This document shows positions 7,323-18,602 of a DNA stretch of 37,449 nt, one piece after another. A program made the translations under genes and the position numbers. The notes under the pieces are model-generated. The model ran no database searches and was not told the origin of the DNA. It was given only the letters and a program-made list of their open reading frames with translations. The DNA comes from an uncultured Sphingomonas sp. (GTDB taxonomy: Bacteria > Pseudomonadota > Alphaproteobacteria > Sphingomonadales > Sphingomonadaceae): contig CAJYSA010000030.1 of the NCBI GenBank assembly GCA_913777325.1, positions 1 through 37,449 of the forward strand, in the 5' to 3' direction. Position 1 is the first letter of the stretch; each line of letters begins with the position of its first letter.

Positions 7323-8888
7323 TCATGCCCGCGCCGCCAGCGGCAGCCGCACGACGAAGCGCGCGCCGCTCAGCCGGTCCTCGCGCGGCTCCACCCCGAT
7401 CTCGCCCTGGTGGCCTTCGACGATCGTCCGCGCGATCGCGAGCCCCAATCCGGAATGCTGCCCGAACGTCTCCTGCGACGGGCGCACCGAATGGAAACGA
7501 CGGAAGATCGCCTCGCGCGCCTCGTCGGGCACGCCCGGTCCCTCGTCCTCGACGCGAACCTCCAGCATCGATCGATCGCGCCGCGCCGCGATCGACACGG
7601 TGCCGTCGGGCGGGGAGAAGGAGAGGGCGTTGTCGATCAGATTGGCGAACACCCGCTCCAGCCGCGCGCCTTCGCCTGCCACCACCAGCTCGTCGTCCAG
7701 CGCGTCGAAGCGCAGCCGCACGCCGTGTGCCAGCCCGCGTTCCTCGCGCTGCGCGACCATCGCCGCCAGCATCGCGCCGATATCGACCGGATCGAAGGTC
7801 GCGCGGCTCAGTTGCGCGTCGAGCCGCGAGGCCTCGGAAATGTCGCTGATCAGGCGGTCCAGCCGGTGGACGTCATCGTTGACGATCGCCAGCAGCTTGC
7901 CGCGCAACGCCGCATCCTCCACCCGTCCCAACGCATCGGTGGCGGAGCGCAACGAGGCGAGCGGGTTCTTCAACTCGTGTGTCACGTCGGCGGCGAATGC
8001 CTCGGTCGCGTCGATCCGCGCGCGCAGCGCCAGCGTCATGTCGGACAGCGCGCGCGCGAGCATCCCGATTTCGTCGCGCCGTTCGGGCAGGCGCGGCACC
8101 GTCACCTCGCGCGCGCGGCCGGTCCGCACCCGCACCGCCGCGCGCGCCAGCGAGCGCAGCGGCACGACGATCGTGCGCGCCAGGAACAGCGACAGCCCGA
8201 TCGAGATCGCGCTGGCGACCAGGATGACCATGCTCAGCCGATAGCGCTCGGCGCGCACCCGCTCGGTCACGTCCTGCGCGTTCACCGCGCTCATCAGCGC
8301 CAGCCCGCCGGGCAGCGGCGCGGCGGCGGTGATCACCGGGGTACGGTCGGGCGCGCGCCACAGGGTATGCGCGGTCGCCGCGCCGCCCAGCACCGCGCGC
8401 ACGTCCGGCCAGCGCCCCCCGTCGCGCCGCTCGCGATAACCGGGCGTGAGCGGCGCGCGCACGATCCGGTCGATCGCGGCGTCCAGCCACCGCGCGCTGC
8501 GCCGGGCGAGCGGATCGTCGTCGGGGTCGTCGAGCCGGAAATTGCCGACCCCCAGCGCGCGGCTGTCGGCCAGCAGCGCGCCCGTGCGGTCGTAGAGCCG
8601 CAGCCGCGTGCCGGTCTGCCGCGCCAGTTGCGCCAGCGTGGCGTCGCGCCGTACCAGCGGGATCGGCGCCAGCGCCTCGGTCATCAGTTGCACCTCGCGC
8701 GCGGCCTGCGTCGAACGCTGGTCCAGGATGCGGCTGCGGAACGATTCCAGATAGAAGAACCCGCCCGCCAGCATCAGCAGCGCGAAGACGTTGACCGCCA
8801 GGATGCGCGGGGTGAGCGACACCTTCGCCGACCACGCGCGTGCCTGTTCGGCGGCGTCACTCCTCCGAAAAGCGGTAGCCGGCGCCAT
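7323..8888 (-). CDS. chvG: ChvG/ExoS-type sensor histidine kinase
   Basis: This is the membrane sensor of the alphaproteobacterial ChvG-ChvI envelope/acid-stress system. From the N-terminus it has: a first transmembrane helix ([19 protein letters not shown]), a periplasmic domain of roughly 190 residues, a second helix ([18 protein letters not shown]), a HAMP domain, a HisKA dimerisation domain with H-box [18 protein letters not shown] (His304 with this start), and a HATPase domain with [13 protein letters not shown] (N box), DEGPGVP and [18 protein letters not shown]. The start is uncertain. ATG 8888 overlaps the chvI 3' end by 32 bases. The next in-frame candidate, GTG 8822, would remove 22 residues. 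A GGAGGAG sequence near 8860 lies between the two and fits neither start well. Confidence 0.93.
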   Translation of the reverse strand: MAPATAFRRSDAAEQARAWSAKVSLTPRILAVNVFALLMLAGGFFYLESFRSRILDQRSTQAAREVQLMTEALAPIPLVRRDATLAQLARQTGTRLRLYDRTGALLADSRALGVGNFRLDDPDDDPLARRSARWLDAAIDRIVRAPLTPGYRERRDGGRWPDVRAVLGGAATAHTLWRAPDRTPVITAAAPLPGGLALMSAVNAQDVTERVRAERYRLSMVILVASAISIGLSLFLARTIVVPLRSLARAAVRVRTGRAREVTVPRLPERRDEIGMLARALSDMTLALRARIDATEAFAADVTHELKNPLASLRSATDALGRVEDAALRGKLLAIVNDDVHRLDRLISDISEASRLDAQLSRATFDPVDIGAMLAAMVAQREERGLAHGVRLRFDALDDELVVAGEGARLERVFANLIDNALSFSPPDGTVSIAARRDRSMLEVRVEDEGPGVPDEAREAIFRRFHSVRPSQETFGQHSGLGLAIARTIVEGHQGEIGVEPREDRLSGARFVVRLPLAARA

Positions 8889-9561
8889 ACAATGTCTCGA
8901 TCGAATCGAACGCGGGGTCGGCCTCGCGGAACTTGCGCCGGACGCGCTTGATATGGCTGTCGATGGTACGGTCGTCGACGTAGATGTCGTCCTGATAGGC
9001 GGCATCCATCAACTGGTTGCGGGTCTTCACGATGCCGGGCCGCTGCGCCAGCGTCTCCAGGATCAGGAATTCGGTGACGGTCAGCGTCACGGGCTTGCCG
9101 TCCCATGTCACGCGGTGGCGCGCGGGATCCATCACCAGCCGCCCGCGCTCGATCGGTCCCTGCACCGCGGCGTCGCCCTCCGCGCCGGGTTGCGCGGGTT
9201 CGGTGCGGCGCAGGATCGCGCGGATGCGCGCGATCAGCAACCGCTGGCTGAACGGCTTGGCGATATAATCGTCCGCCCCCATCGCCAGGCCCAGCGCCTC
9301 GTCCAGCTCGTCGTCCTTGCTGGTCAGGAAGATCACCGGCAGCCGGCTCTTCTCGCGCAGCCGGCGGAGCAGCTCCAGCCCGTCCATCTTCGGCATCTTG
9401 ATGTCGAAGATCGCCAGGTCGGGCGGGTTGTCGGTCAGCGCCTTCAGCGCGGCCTCGCCATCGGAATACAGCCGGGTCATGAACCCCTCGGCCTGCAGCG
9501 CGATCGACACCGAGGTCAGGATGTTGCGGTCATCATCGACCAGCGCGATCGTGGCGGTCAT
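8857..9561 (-). CDS. chvI: ChvI-type response regulator
   Basis: ChvI is the DNA-binding response regulator partner of ChvG. The 234-residue OmpR/PhoB-type protein has a receiver domain with the acidic pocket LVDDD (residues 8-12), phosphoacceptor Asp53 in [11 protein letters not shown], and the LTSKDDE switch lysine. The C-terminal winged helix includes [34 protein letters not shown] and the final YGAGYRF wing. In rhizobia and Brucella-type bacteria ChvI controls envelope, acid-response and central carbon genes. Here it is divergent from pckA across a 168-base region, as in those groups. It heads the chvG-hprK-rapZ-EIIA-HPr run and overlaps the chvG start region. Confidence 0.95.
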   Translation of the reverse strand: MTATIALVDDDRNILTSVSIALQAEGFMTRLYSDGEAALKALTDNPPDLAIFDIKMPKMDGLELLRRLREKSRLPVIFLTSKDDELDEALGLAMGADDYIAKPFSQRLLIARIRAILRRTEPAQPGAEGDAAVQGPIERGRLVMDPARHRVTWDGKPVTLTVTEFLILETLAQRPGIVKTRNQLMDAAYQDDIYVDDRTIDSHIKRVRRKFREADPAFDSIETLYGAGYRFSEE

Positions 9562-9640
9562 GGATTGGTCCCGTTCATCACGCGCGACGGGGTAGGGCAA
9601 AGCGGCGCGGCGCTCAATGGCCCCCGCTCGGCGCAGCATC

Positions 9641-9682
9641 GTGTTTAACGTGTTTGACGTTATCGGCCGAGGAGCGTATTTC
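9641..9682 (+). promoter_or_regulatory. Candidate pckA promoter with tandem 9-mer
   Basis: Two adjacent near-identical 9-mers, GTGTTTAAC (9641-9649) and GTGTTTGAC (9650-9658), lie in the chvI-pckA divergent region. The second contains a -35-like TTGACG (9654-9659). A weak -10-like TATTTC (9677-9682) follows after 17 bases. AACG and CGTT around the second copy also form a small dyad. This could be an operator for ChvI or another regulator, but no binding motif was verified. Confidence 0.4.
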
Positions 9683-9729
9683 GAGGTCATCGAACGACGC
9701 CGTACGGCGCCAGAACAGAGGATGGACCA

Positions 9730-11340
<1,611 letters not shown>

Positions 11341-11341
11341 C

Positions 11342-11418
11342 CGTCATTGCGAGCGTAGCGAAGCAATCCAGGGCGTCCTGATACGTCTCTGGATTGCTTC
11401 GCTACGCTCGCAATGACG
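11342..11418. repeat. Perfect 30-bp inverted repeat (REP-like), possible terminator
   Basis: Two 30-base arms (11342-11371 and 11389-11418), beginning CGTCATTGCGAGCG, are exact reverse complements separated by 17 bases. The element starts one base after the pckA stop codon. One arm recurs at 15265-15294 with a single mismatch. It has the look of a dispersed intergenic repeat of sphingomonads and could fold into a strong hairpin ending the pckA transcript. There is no T-tract, so intrinsic termination is uncertain. Confidence 0.9.
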
Positions 11419-11433
11419 CGCCAGGCTTAGGCA

Positions 11434-11460
11434 TCACCCCGGCCTGCGCCGGGTGACGGC
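11434..11460. repeat. Short copy of the CCCCGGC...GCCGGG repeat
   Basis: This 27-base GC-rich small hairpin closely matches the right arm of the larger inverted repeat at 13361-13391, with one G missing. It lies between pckA and guaB and is probably a degenerate member of the same dispersed family. Confidence 0.6.
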
Positions 11461-11493
11461 TGGAGTGGGGCAACGCAACCGGCAGGGTACTAG

Positions 11494-13014
<1,521 letters not shown>

Positions 13015-13120
13015 GGCGCGCGCCTGTCCTACAGCGGCGGTTTGTGGCAGGGCGGCGCGATGACGTGCCCGCCCGCCCGGAATGCTGGATCAAAGCGCGC
13101 CAGACCTCACACGCCCGTCC

Positions 13121-13149
13121 CGTTCGTGCTGAGCCTGTCGAAGCACGTG
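13121..13149. repeat. Copy of the GCTGAGCCTGTCGAAG dispersed repeat
   Basis: This 29-base stretch is identical to the reverse complement of the right arm (plus adjacent bases) of the inverted repeat at 23936-24009. It is a single arm here, followed by a small GCACGT...ACGTGC dyad. Confidence 0.8.
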
Positions 13150-13250
13150 AGCCAGGCGGAACGTGCAAGCTGTCACTCTCCCGGCGCGGAGTCGACCGTC
13201 CGAAATAGGTCCGGTACAACCTCAACATTCGTGCCTCCAACGCGCGATCG

Positions 13251-13449
13251 TCTCAACATTCGCAACATTCGCGGTGTCGCGCCTTACCCCAACGCCGTCG
13301 CCCCGGCGAAGGCCGGGGCCCAGTTGGGAGACGGCATTGGCTTACAACGGCCGCGCCGCCACTGGACCCCGGCCTGCGCCGGGGTGACGGCAGCGATGGC
13401 CCGAGCGCATCGCCACACCGCCAGCATCTCAACATTGACAACATTCGCG
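13251..13449. repeat. Direct repeats of a CTCAACATT...ACATTCGCG 23-mer
   Basis: Copy A (13251-13273) and copy B (13427-13449) are 23-mers that differ at two positions. They flank the inverted repeat at 13294-13391. A partial third copy (CTCAACATTCG) begins at 13221. The spacing is 176 bases, and the array is not CRISPR-like. Confidence 0.6.
13294..13391. repeat. Imperfect 31-bp inverted repeat
   Basis: Arms 13294-13324 and 13361-13391 are reverse complements at 28 of 31 positions. Each arm also contains its own internal CCCCGGC...GCCGGGG hairpin. The element resembles dispersed GC-rich intergenic repeats of sphingomonads. A related short copy lies at 11434-11460. Confidence 0.8.
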
Positions 13450-13460
13450 CTCCCGCCCGC

Positions 13461-13505
13461 TAACCCTGAGGAGGGCCTGAGCTTGTCGAAGCCGAGTCTC
13501 GAAGG
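13461..13505. repeat. CCTGAGGAGG...TCTCGAAGG-type repeat
   Basis: A 45-base element with a GAGCTTGTCGAAG core lies just before the rsmB-like gene. Its core resembles the GAGCCTGTCGAAG family at 13121 and 23941. It is probably a variant of the same intergenic repeat. Confidence 0.5.
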
Positions 13506-13550
13506 CGCGCGCTCAACCCCCGGACCCTATTCCATGTCGATCCCCCCGCA

Positions 13551-14702
13551 ATGACCCCCGCCGCCCGCACCCAGGCCGCCATCGACCTGCTCGACGCGAT
13601 CGTCACCGCCGCGCAGGAGAACGGCGCCGCCGCCGACACGCTGATCGCGCGTTATTTCGCGCAACGCCGCTACGCCGGATCGAAGGACCGCCGCGCCGTC
13701 CGCGAACTCGTCTATGCTGCGATCCGTCGCCTCGGCGAGCGCCCCGCCGATGGCCGCGCCGCGCTGCTCGCGCTCGCCGCGACCGACCCCGCGCTCGCCG
13801 CCACCTTCGACGGCTCGGCCCACGGCCCGGCGCCGATCGCCGACGAAGCCCCCGCTGCCGAGGGGCTCCACCCCCGCTGGCTGGAGGATCGTCTCGCCGC
13901 CTCCGGCCTCGACGCCGCCGAGCAGCAGGCGCTGATCGAGCGCGCCCCGCTCGACGTGCGCCTCCACCCCGATCATGCCGCGCTCGATCTGCCGGGTGCC
14001 GAGGCCATCCCCGGTCTGCCGCTCGCGCGCCGTCTACCCGCCGGCACCGACATTGCCGCGCACGCCGGCGCGATCGAGGTGCAGGACGCCGGCAGCCAGG
14101 CGGTGACGCTCGCCGCCGACGCCCAGCCCGGCATGACGGTGCTGGACCTGTGTGCGGGGGCGGGGGGCAAGAGCCTCGCACTCGCCGCCATCATGCGTAA
14201 CGAGGGCCGGATCGTCGCCAGCGACGTCGATCGCGCGCGCCTGTCGCGCCTCGCCCCGCGCGCGGTAAAGGCGGGCGTGACGATCATCGAAACGCGCCTC
14301 CTCAACCCGCAGCAGGAGGTGGCCGCACTCGCCGACCTCACCGCCGACGTGGTGCTGATCGACGCGCCCTGCTCGGGCACCGGCACGTGGCGGCGCAACC
14401 CGGAGGCGCGCTGGCGGCTCACGCCTGCGCGGCTCGACCGGTTGATCGCAACGCAGGCGCATGTCCTCGCGATCGGCGCGGGCGCGGTGAAGCCGGGTGG
14501 GGCGCTGGTCTATATCGTCTGCTCGCTGCTCGACGGAGAGGGCGCGGCGCAGGTCGACGCCTTCCTCGCCGCCAACCCCGGCTGGCGAGCGGAGTCGCTC
14601 GCGCTGCCGTTCGGGCGCGTGCACGGTCCCGGCCTGCGCCTCACGCCAGCGCATGATGCGACCGACGGTTTTTTCGTCGCACGCCTGCGGGCGCCATGCT
14701 AA
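13551..14702 (+). CDS. rsmB: RsmB/NOP-family rRNA (cytosine-5-)-methyltransferase
   Basis: This is a SAM-dependent RNA m5C methyltransferase, probably acting on 16S rRNA (RsmB methylates C967 in E. coli). The 383-residue protein has an N-terminal NusB-like helical region (about residues 1-120, with RRYAGSKDRRAVRELVYAAIRR). The Rossmann methyltransferase domain contains DLCAGAGGKSLALA (SAM site), DAPCSGTGTWRRNPEARW with the release cysteine, and YIVCSLLDGEG with the catalytic cysteine. It is somewhat shorter than E. coli RsmB. The ATG at 13551 follows a GGGG-rich but weak Shine-Dalgarno region. The gene is followed after 33 bases by a TPR protein gene. A different rRNA site within the family is possible. 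Confidence 0.88.
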   Translation: MTPAARTQAAIDLLDAIVTAAQENGAAADTLIARYFAQRRYAGSKDRRAVRELVYAAIRRLGERPADGRAALLALAATDPALAATFDGSAHGPAPIADEAPAAEGLHPRWLEDRLAASGLDAAEQQALIERAPLDVRLHPDHAALDLPGAEAIPGLPLARRLPAGTDIAAHAGAIEVQDAGSQAVTLAADAQPGMTVLDLCAGAGGKSLALAAIMRNEGRIVASDVDRARLSRLAPRAVKAGVTIIETRLLNPQQEVAALADLTADVVLIDAPCSGTGTWRRNPEARWRLTPARLDRLIATQAHVLAIGAGAVKPGGALVYIVCSLLDGEGAAQVDAFLAANPGWRAESLALPFGRVHGPGLRLTPAHDATDGFFVARLRAPC

Positions 14703-14735
14703 CCGGGCCGGATCGTGTCGAAGCTGGAGCCGTTC

Positions 14736-15260
14736 ATGCGTTTCACCGCCGTCGCCGTGGCCGCCTCGCTGGCGTTGGTGTCGATCTCCACCGCGTTGCA
14801 TGGCCAGCGCCCCGACGACCAGATCGACGCGCGCAGCATGGCGCTGTTGCAACAGGGCAAGGCAGCGAAGGCGGCGGGCAATCTCGACGGCGCGACCGAC
14901 TTTCTGGAAACGGCGGTCACCGTCGATCCGCGTAACCGCCAGGCGTTCGTGATGCTGGCCGAGGTGGCCGAGGCGCGCGGGCTGCCCGGCAAGGCGATCC
15001 GCCTGTATCGCGAGGCGCTGCTGCTCGAGCCCAATGACGTCACCGCTTTGTCGGGGCAGGGCGAGGCGATGGTCGCCAAGGGCGCGGTCGGACGCGCGCG
15101 TCAGAACCTCGCGAAGGTCCGCGCGCTGTGCAAGGGTAGCTGCCCGCAGGCGACGACGTTGGCGGCGGTGATCGCGAAGGGGCCGCCGGTCACCACCGCG
15201 CAGGTCGGCGCGAACACCACCACCGCCGCCACAGGCGCGGCGCCGATGTCGCAGGACTGA
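14736..15260 (+). CDS. Exported tetratricopeptide-repeat protein
   Basis: This 174-residue protein begins with a signal-like N-terminus (MRFTAVAVAASLALVSIS, cleavage perhaps after ALHG). About three TPR-like helical pairs cover residues 35-135, including LLQQGKAAKAAGNLDGATDF, AVTVDPRNRQAFVMLAEVAE and AIRLYREALLLEPNDVTALS. A Thr/Ala-rich tail ends the protein. TPR proteins mediate protein-protein contacts, and this one would act in the periplasm. ATG 14736 is preferred because a GGAG lies about eight bases upstream; a GTG at 14715 would add seven residues before the signal. The specific function is not recognisable. It is convergent with rsmA across a repeat. Confidence 0.8.
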   Translation: MRFTAVAVAASLALVSISTALHGQRPDDQIDARSMALLQQGKAAKAAGNLDGATDFLETAVTVDPRNRQAFVMLAEVAEARGLPGKAIRLYREALLLEPNDVTALSGQGEAMVAKGAVGRARQNLAKVRALCKGSCPQATTLAAVIAKGPPVTTAQVGANTTTAATGAAPMSQD

Positions 15261-15264
15261 CCCT

Positions 15265-15321
15265 CGTCGTTGCGAGCGTAGCGAAGCAATCCAGGGCGTC
15301 GCGCGAAACATTGGATTGCTT
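15265..15321. repeat. Degenerate copy of the pckA-guaB inverted repeat
   Basis: The left arm (15265-15294) matches 11342-11371 at 29 of 30 positions. The right arm is cut to about ten bases (TGGATTGCTT, 15312-15321) and then diverges. It lies between convergent genes and may have partly lost its hairpin. Confidence 0.8.
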
Positions 15322-15341
15322 GGAGGCGGTCTTAGCGTGGT

Positions 15342-16163
15342 TCAACTCAGCCGCTTCGCCACCGCCACGAATTCGGCGACGCTGATCGTTTCCGCCCGCC
15401 GGGTCGCGTCGATCCCCTCGGCCTCCAGCGCGTCCAGCGCGCCCGGCACGCCGCGTAGCGACTGCCGCAACATCTTGCGCCGCTGCCCGAACGCCGCCGC
15501 GGTCAGGCGTTCCAGCACCGCCAGCGCCACGCCCTCCGCTGCCTCGGTCGGGGTGATGTGCACCACCGCCGACATCACCTTGGGCGGCGGGGTGAAGGCG
15601 GAACGGTGCACCGGCATCGCGATCCGCGCCGCCGACCGCCACTGCGCCAGCACCGCCAGCCGCCCATAGGCATCGCCCCCGACCGGCGCGACGATCCGCT
15701 CCGCCACCTCGCGCTGGAACATCAGCGTCAGCGATCGCCACCATGGCATCCACTCGGCGGAGAGCCAGCCGATCAGCAACGCCGTCCCGACATTGTACGG
15801 CAGGTTCGATACGATGTGCGGCGCGCCATCGAACAGCGCGCGCGCATCGATCTCGGTCGCATCCCCCTCGATCACGCGCAGCTTGCCCGGATAGGCCGCT
15901 TCGAGTTCGGCGAGCGCCGGGATGCAGCGCCGGTCGCGCTCGATCGCGGTCACCCGCGCGCCCTGCGCCAGCAACGCCCGCGTCAGTCCCCCCGGACCCG
16001 GCCCGACCTCCAGCACCTCGGCGTCGGTCAGGTCGCCCGGGATGCGCGCGATCCGCCCCAGCAGTTGCGCGTCGAACAGGAAGTTCTGTCCCAGCGCCTT
16101 CGACGCCGACAGGCCATGCCGCGCGATCACGTCGCGCAACGGCGGCAGTTCGACCTGGGTCAT
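15342..16163 (-). CDS. rsmA: 16S rRNA (adenine1518/1519-N6)-dimethyltransferase
   Basis: RsmA (KsgA) dimethylates the two adjacent adenines in helix 45 of 16S rRNA late in 30S assembly. The 273-residue protein has the family N-terminus [13 protein letters not shown], the SAM motif [16 protein letters not shown], the acidic ERDRR and EGDATEID segments, and the catalytic [11 protein letters not shown] (NLPY motif). The C-terminal domain includes [12 protein letters not shown] and [12 protein letters not shown]. The length is typical. The ATG at 16163 overlaps the pdxA stop (ATGA), completing the lptD-surA-pdxA-rsmA operon. An in-frame upstream extension would run into pdxA coding sequence and is not real. 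Confidence 0.97.
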   Translation of the reverse strand: MTQVELPPLRDVIARHGLSASKALGQNFLFDAQLLGRIARIPGDLTDAEVLEVGPGPGGLTRALLAQGARVTAIERDRRCIPALAELEAAYPGKLRVIEGDATEIDARALFDGAPHIVSNLPYNVGTALLIGWLSAEWMPWWRSLTLMFQREVAERIVAPVGGDAYGRLAVLAQWRSAARIAMPVHRSAFTPPPKVMSAVVHITPTEAAEGVALAVLERLTAAAFGQRRKMLRQSLRGVPGALDALEAEGIDATRRAETISVAEFVAVAKRLS

Positions 16164-17161
16164 GCGGTGGTGGTGCAGCGCGCGCGATGCGTCGCGGCTT
16201 CGTCCGCCATCAGGATCGCCGCGATCGTTGCGCCGGGGTGCGCCTGTCCCTTGCCCGCGATCCCGAAGGCGGTACCGTGATCGGGCGAGGTCCGCACGAT
16301 AGGCAGCCCGAGCGTGATATTGACCCCTTCGTCGAAGAACAGCGTCTTCAGCGGCACCAATGCCTGGTCGTGATAGGGGCACAGCGCCACGTCATAGGCG
16401 GCGCGCGCCCGCGCGTGGAACATCGTGTCGGCGGCCAGCGGTCCGCGCACGTCGATCCCTTCGCCGCGCAGTATCTCGATCGCGGGCTGCATCACGTCCA
16501 GCTCCTCGCGGCCCAGCGCGCCATTCTCGCCCGCGTGGGGGTTCAGCCCGGCGAAGGCGAGGCGCGGGTGCGCGATCCCGAAATTGCGCGTCATCGCGCG
16601 CGCGGTCACGCGTGCCTTCGCCAGGATCAGGTCGACGGTCAGCAGCCCCGGCACCTCGGCCAGCGCGACATGCGTCGTCATCGGCACCACGCGCAGCCCT
16701 GGCCCCGCGAGCATCATCACCGCATTGTCGCGCGCGATCCCGCAGCGTTCGGCGACGAATTCGGTTTGCCCCGGATAGGTAAAGCCGATTTCGTACAATT
16801 GCGCCTTCGACACCGGCCCGGTCACCAGCGCGCGCCCCGCCCCCGACCGCACCAGCCCCGTGGCCAGTTCCAGCGCGCGGACGGTGCAGCGGGCGCCATC
16901 GGCATCGGGGGCGCCCGGCACGATGTCCCCGGCGTCCTCGACGGTCAGCACCGGCAAGGCTTCGGGGAAGACCTGCGACACCGCCTTCAGGTCCGACACC
17001 GCCGCGACCGGCCCGTCCCACACCCGCGTGATCGCGCGCCGGTCGCCCACCGCCACGAACGGCGGCAACGCCCGTTCGCGTCGCGCGTCCCAGGCCTTGG
17101 CGACCATCTCCGGCCCGATCCCTGCGGGGTCGCCCATCGAGATGACGATCGGCCGGGTCAC
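16160..17161 (-). CDS. pdxA: 4-Hydroxythreonine-4-phosphate dehydrogenase
   Basis: PdxA oxidises 4-phosphohydroxy-L-threonine with NAD(P)+ in the DXP-dependent route to pyridoxal phosphate. The 333-residue product begins [19 protein letters not shown]. It has the divalent-metal histidine sites in [23 protein letters not shown] and [14 protein letters not shown], and the C-terminal [15 protein letters not shown] segment. The length is standard. The start is GTG 17161, with a strong GAGGAGG Shine-Dalgarno six bases upstream that overlaps the end of surA. The four-base overlap with rsmA implies coupling. Confidence 0.97.
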   Translation of the reverse strand: MTRPIVISMGDPAGIGPEMVAKAWDARRERALPPFVAVGDRRAITRVWDGPVAAVSDLKAVSQVFPEALPVLTVEDAGDIVPGAPDADGARCTVRALELATGLVRSGAGRALVTGPVSKAQLYEIGFTYPGQTEFVAERCGIARDNAVMMLAGPGLRVVPMTTHVALAEVPGLLTVDLILAKARVTARAMTRNFGIAHPRLAFAGLNPHAGENGALGREELDVMQPAIEILRGEGIDVRGPLAADTMFHARARAAYDVALCPYHDQALVPLKTLFFDEGVNITLGLPIVRTSPDHGTAFGIAGKGQAHPGATIAAILMADEAATHRARCTTTA

Positions 17162-17171
17162 GCGCGCCTCC

Positions 17172-18524
17172 TCAGCGATATTCGATCACCGCGTCGCGCC
17201 GCAGGTCGCGAAGCGCCTGTTGCGCGCGCAGGTTGACGCGCTGCTGCTCCAGCTGGCTCTGGATCTGCTGCGCGCCCGGCAGCTGCCCGCCCGGCGCCTC
17301 GTCGCGTCCGCACATCACCAGTGTCCGCACGCCCTCGGTGGGCGATCCGAACGGCGGCGTCGCTTGGCCGACCTGCAGCTTCAGCATGATCGCCTGGAGC
17401 GGCGGGGGCAGATCGCGAATGCGGATCGCATCATTGTCCACCACCTCGGCATTCAGCGATGCCGCGACCTTCTCCACTGATCCACAGCCCTGCAGCTTCT
17501 GGATCGCATTGGCGAAGGCACTGGTCCGCGCGGTCGCCTGCGCCTGCGTGGTGCCGGCGGGGAATTTGATCGTGAGCTGCTTCAGGCTGAGCCGCGCGTC
17601 GCGGGGATCGGCCATCAGCACCTGGCGCTTGTCGACCAGGTACAGGATCGAGAATCCACCCGGCGTCGCCACCGGCCCGGCGACCTGTCCGACCTGCATC
17701 GTCGTCGCCGCCTCGGCCAGCGGCTGCGGGAGCTGCGCGGCGCGCACCCAGCCCAGGTCACCACCGACGCCGCGCGTCGAGGCCTCGGAGAAGTTGCGCG
17801 CGAAATAGCTGAACGGCGCCTGGCCCTTGCTGATCTCCCCGATCAGCTGCTTGCTGTTGTCGAACACCTGCTGCTGGCGGTCGGGTGTCGCGGCCAGATA
17901 GATTTCGTTGAGGTGATATTCCTCGGTGCCCTTCGCGGCTTCCAGCCGGTCGAGAATCGCCTTCACCTCTTCGTCGCCGACGTTCACGAACGGCTCGACG
18001 CGCTTGCTGAGATAGCGGTTCCACGCCAGCTCGCCCTCGATCTGCCGCCGCAGCGAGCGCTCGGACGAACCCTGTTCGCGCAGCCACGTCGACAATTGCG
18101 CAGGGGTGCGGCGCAGGTTGCTGCCGACGCGCGCATACGCCTGATCGATCTCACCCTTGCTGACGGTGATGTCGGCCACCTTCGCCTGCTGGATCTGCAG
18201 CGTTTCGTCGATCAACTGGCGCAGCACCTGCAATTGCAGCCGCTCGCGCTCCTCGTCGTTCAGCTTGGCGTTGTTCGCCGCCGCGATGAAGTTCACGCGC
18301 TGATCGACGTCGGTGCCGGTGATCACGGCTTCGTTGACGATCGCGGTGGCCTTGCGCACGTTGGGATCGACCTTGCCGAAGATCTGCAGGTCGGACGGCA
18401 GGTTCAGCCCGGTCGGATCGCGCCCGGGCGCCTCCTCCTGCGCCAGCGCGACGCCCGTCACGCCCAGCGCCACGATCGTTCCCAGCAACCGGCGGGTCCA
18501 AGCCGCGCCTTTCGTCTTCATCAT
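17172..18524 (-). CDS. surA: Periplasmic chaperone/peptidyl-prolyl isomerase SurA
   Basis: SurA escorts unfolded outer-membrane proteins such as LptD through the periplasm. The 450-residue product has a signal peptide (RRLLGTIVALGVTGVALA) and an N-terminal SurA helical region (IVNEAVITGTDVDQRVNFI, LRQLIDETLQIQQAK). A parvulin-type rotamase domain contains FSEASTRGVGGDLGWVRAAQLPQ split by usual spacing, followed by PGGFSILYLVDKR. A second, degenerate parvulin-like region follows, and the C-terminal helix is rich in Gln and Arg. ATG 18524 (MMKTKG) is chosen; the second ATG at 18521 is equally possible. Gene order lptD-surA-pdxA-rsmA is widely conserved in proteobacteria. Confidence 0.94.
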   Translation of the reverse strand: MMKTKGAAWTRRLLGTIVALGVTGVALAQEEAPGRDPTGLNLPSDLQIFGKVDPNVRKATAIVNEAVITGTDVDQRVNFIAAANNAKLNDEERERLQLQVLRQLIDETLQIQQAKVADITVSKGEIDQAYARVGSNLRRTPAQLSTWLREQGSSERSLRRQIEGELAWNRYLSKRVEPFVNVGDEEVKAILDRLEAAKGTEEYHLNEIYLAATPDRQQQVFDNSKQLIGEISKGQAPFSYFARNFSEASTRGVGGDLGWVRAAQLPQPLAEAATTMQVGQVAGPVATPGGFSILYLVDKRQVLMADPRDARLSLKQLTIKFPAGTTQAQATARTSAFANAIQKLQGCGSVEKVAASLNAEVVDNDAIRIRDLPPPLQAIMLKLQVGQATPPFGSPTEGVRTLVMCGRDEAPGGQLPGAQQIQSQLEQQRVNLRAQQALRDLRRDAVIEYR

Positions 18525-18602
18525 CACGTCCGTCTCGAAATCCCGATGAGGTGCGCCCGCGGCCACCATGGCGCCTGTGCCGGAAAGGAACTGAACCGGG
18601 GC

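Larger units (their letters stand above)
13015..13550. other. Repeat-rich spacer without a convincing gene
   Basis: This 536-base gap between guaB and the rsmB-like gene holds at least four repeat types: a copy of the CGTTCGTGCTGAGCC element (13121-13149), repeated CTCAACATT motifs (13220-13449), a 98-base inverted repeat (13294-13391), and a CCTGAGGAGG...TCTCGAAGG element (13461-13505). Open frames crossing it translate the repeats into strings such as LSLSKHV and WTPACAGVT, which are hallmarks of spurious repeat-derived ORFs. I see no RNA gene in it. Confidence 0.75.

Noticed and set aside
13251-13449. CRISPR-like reading of the CTCAACATT repeats
   Set aside because: Only two near-full copies and one partial copy exist, spacing is irregular, and no cas genes are present.
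13042-13554. A 170-residue open frame between guaB and rsmB
   Set aside because: Its translation is made of repeat-derived strings (LSLSKHV, APAKAGAQ, WTPACAGVT) and it overlaps the rsmB start; a typical spurious ORF over dispersed repeats.
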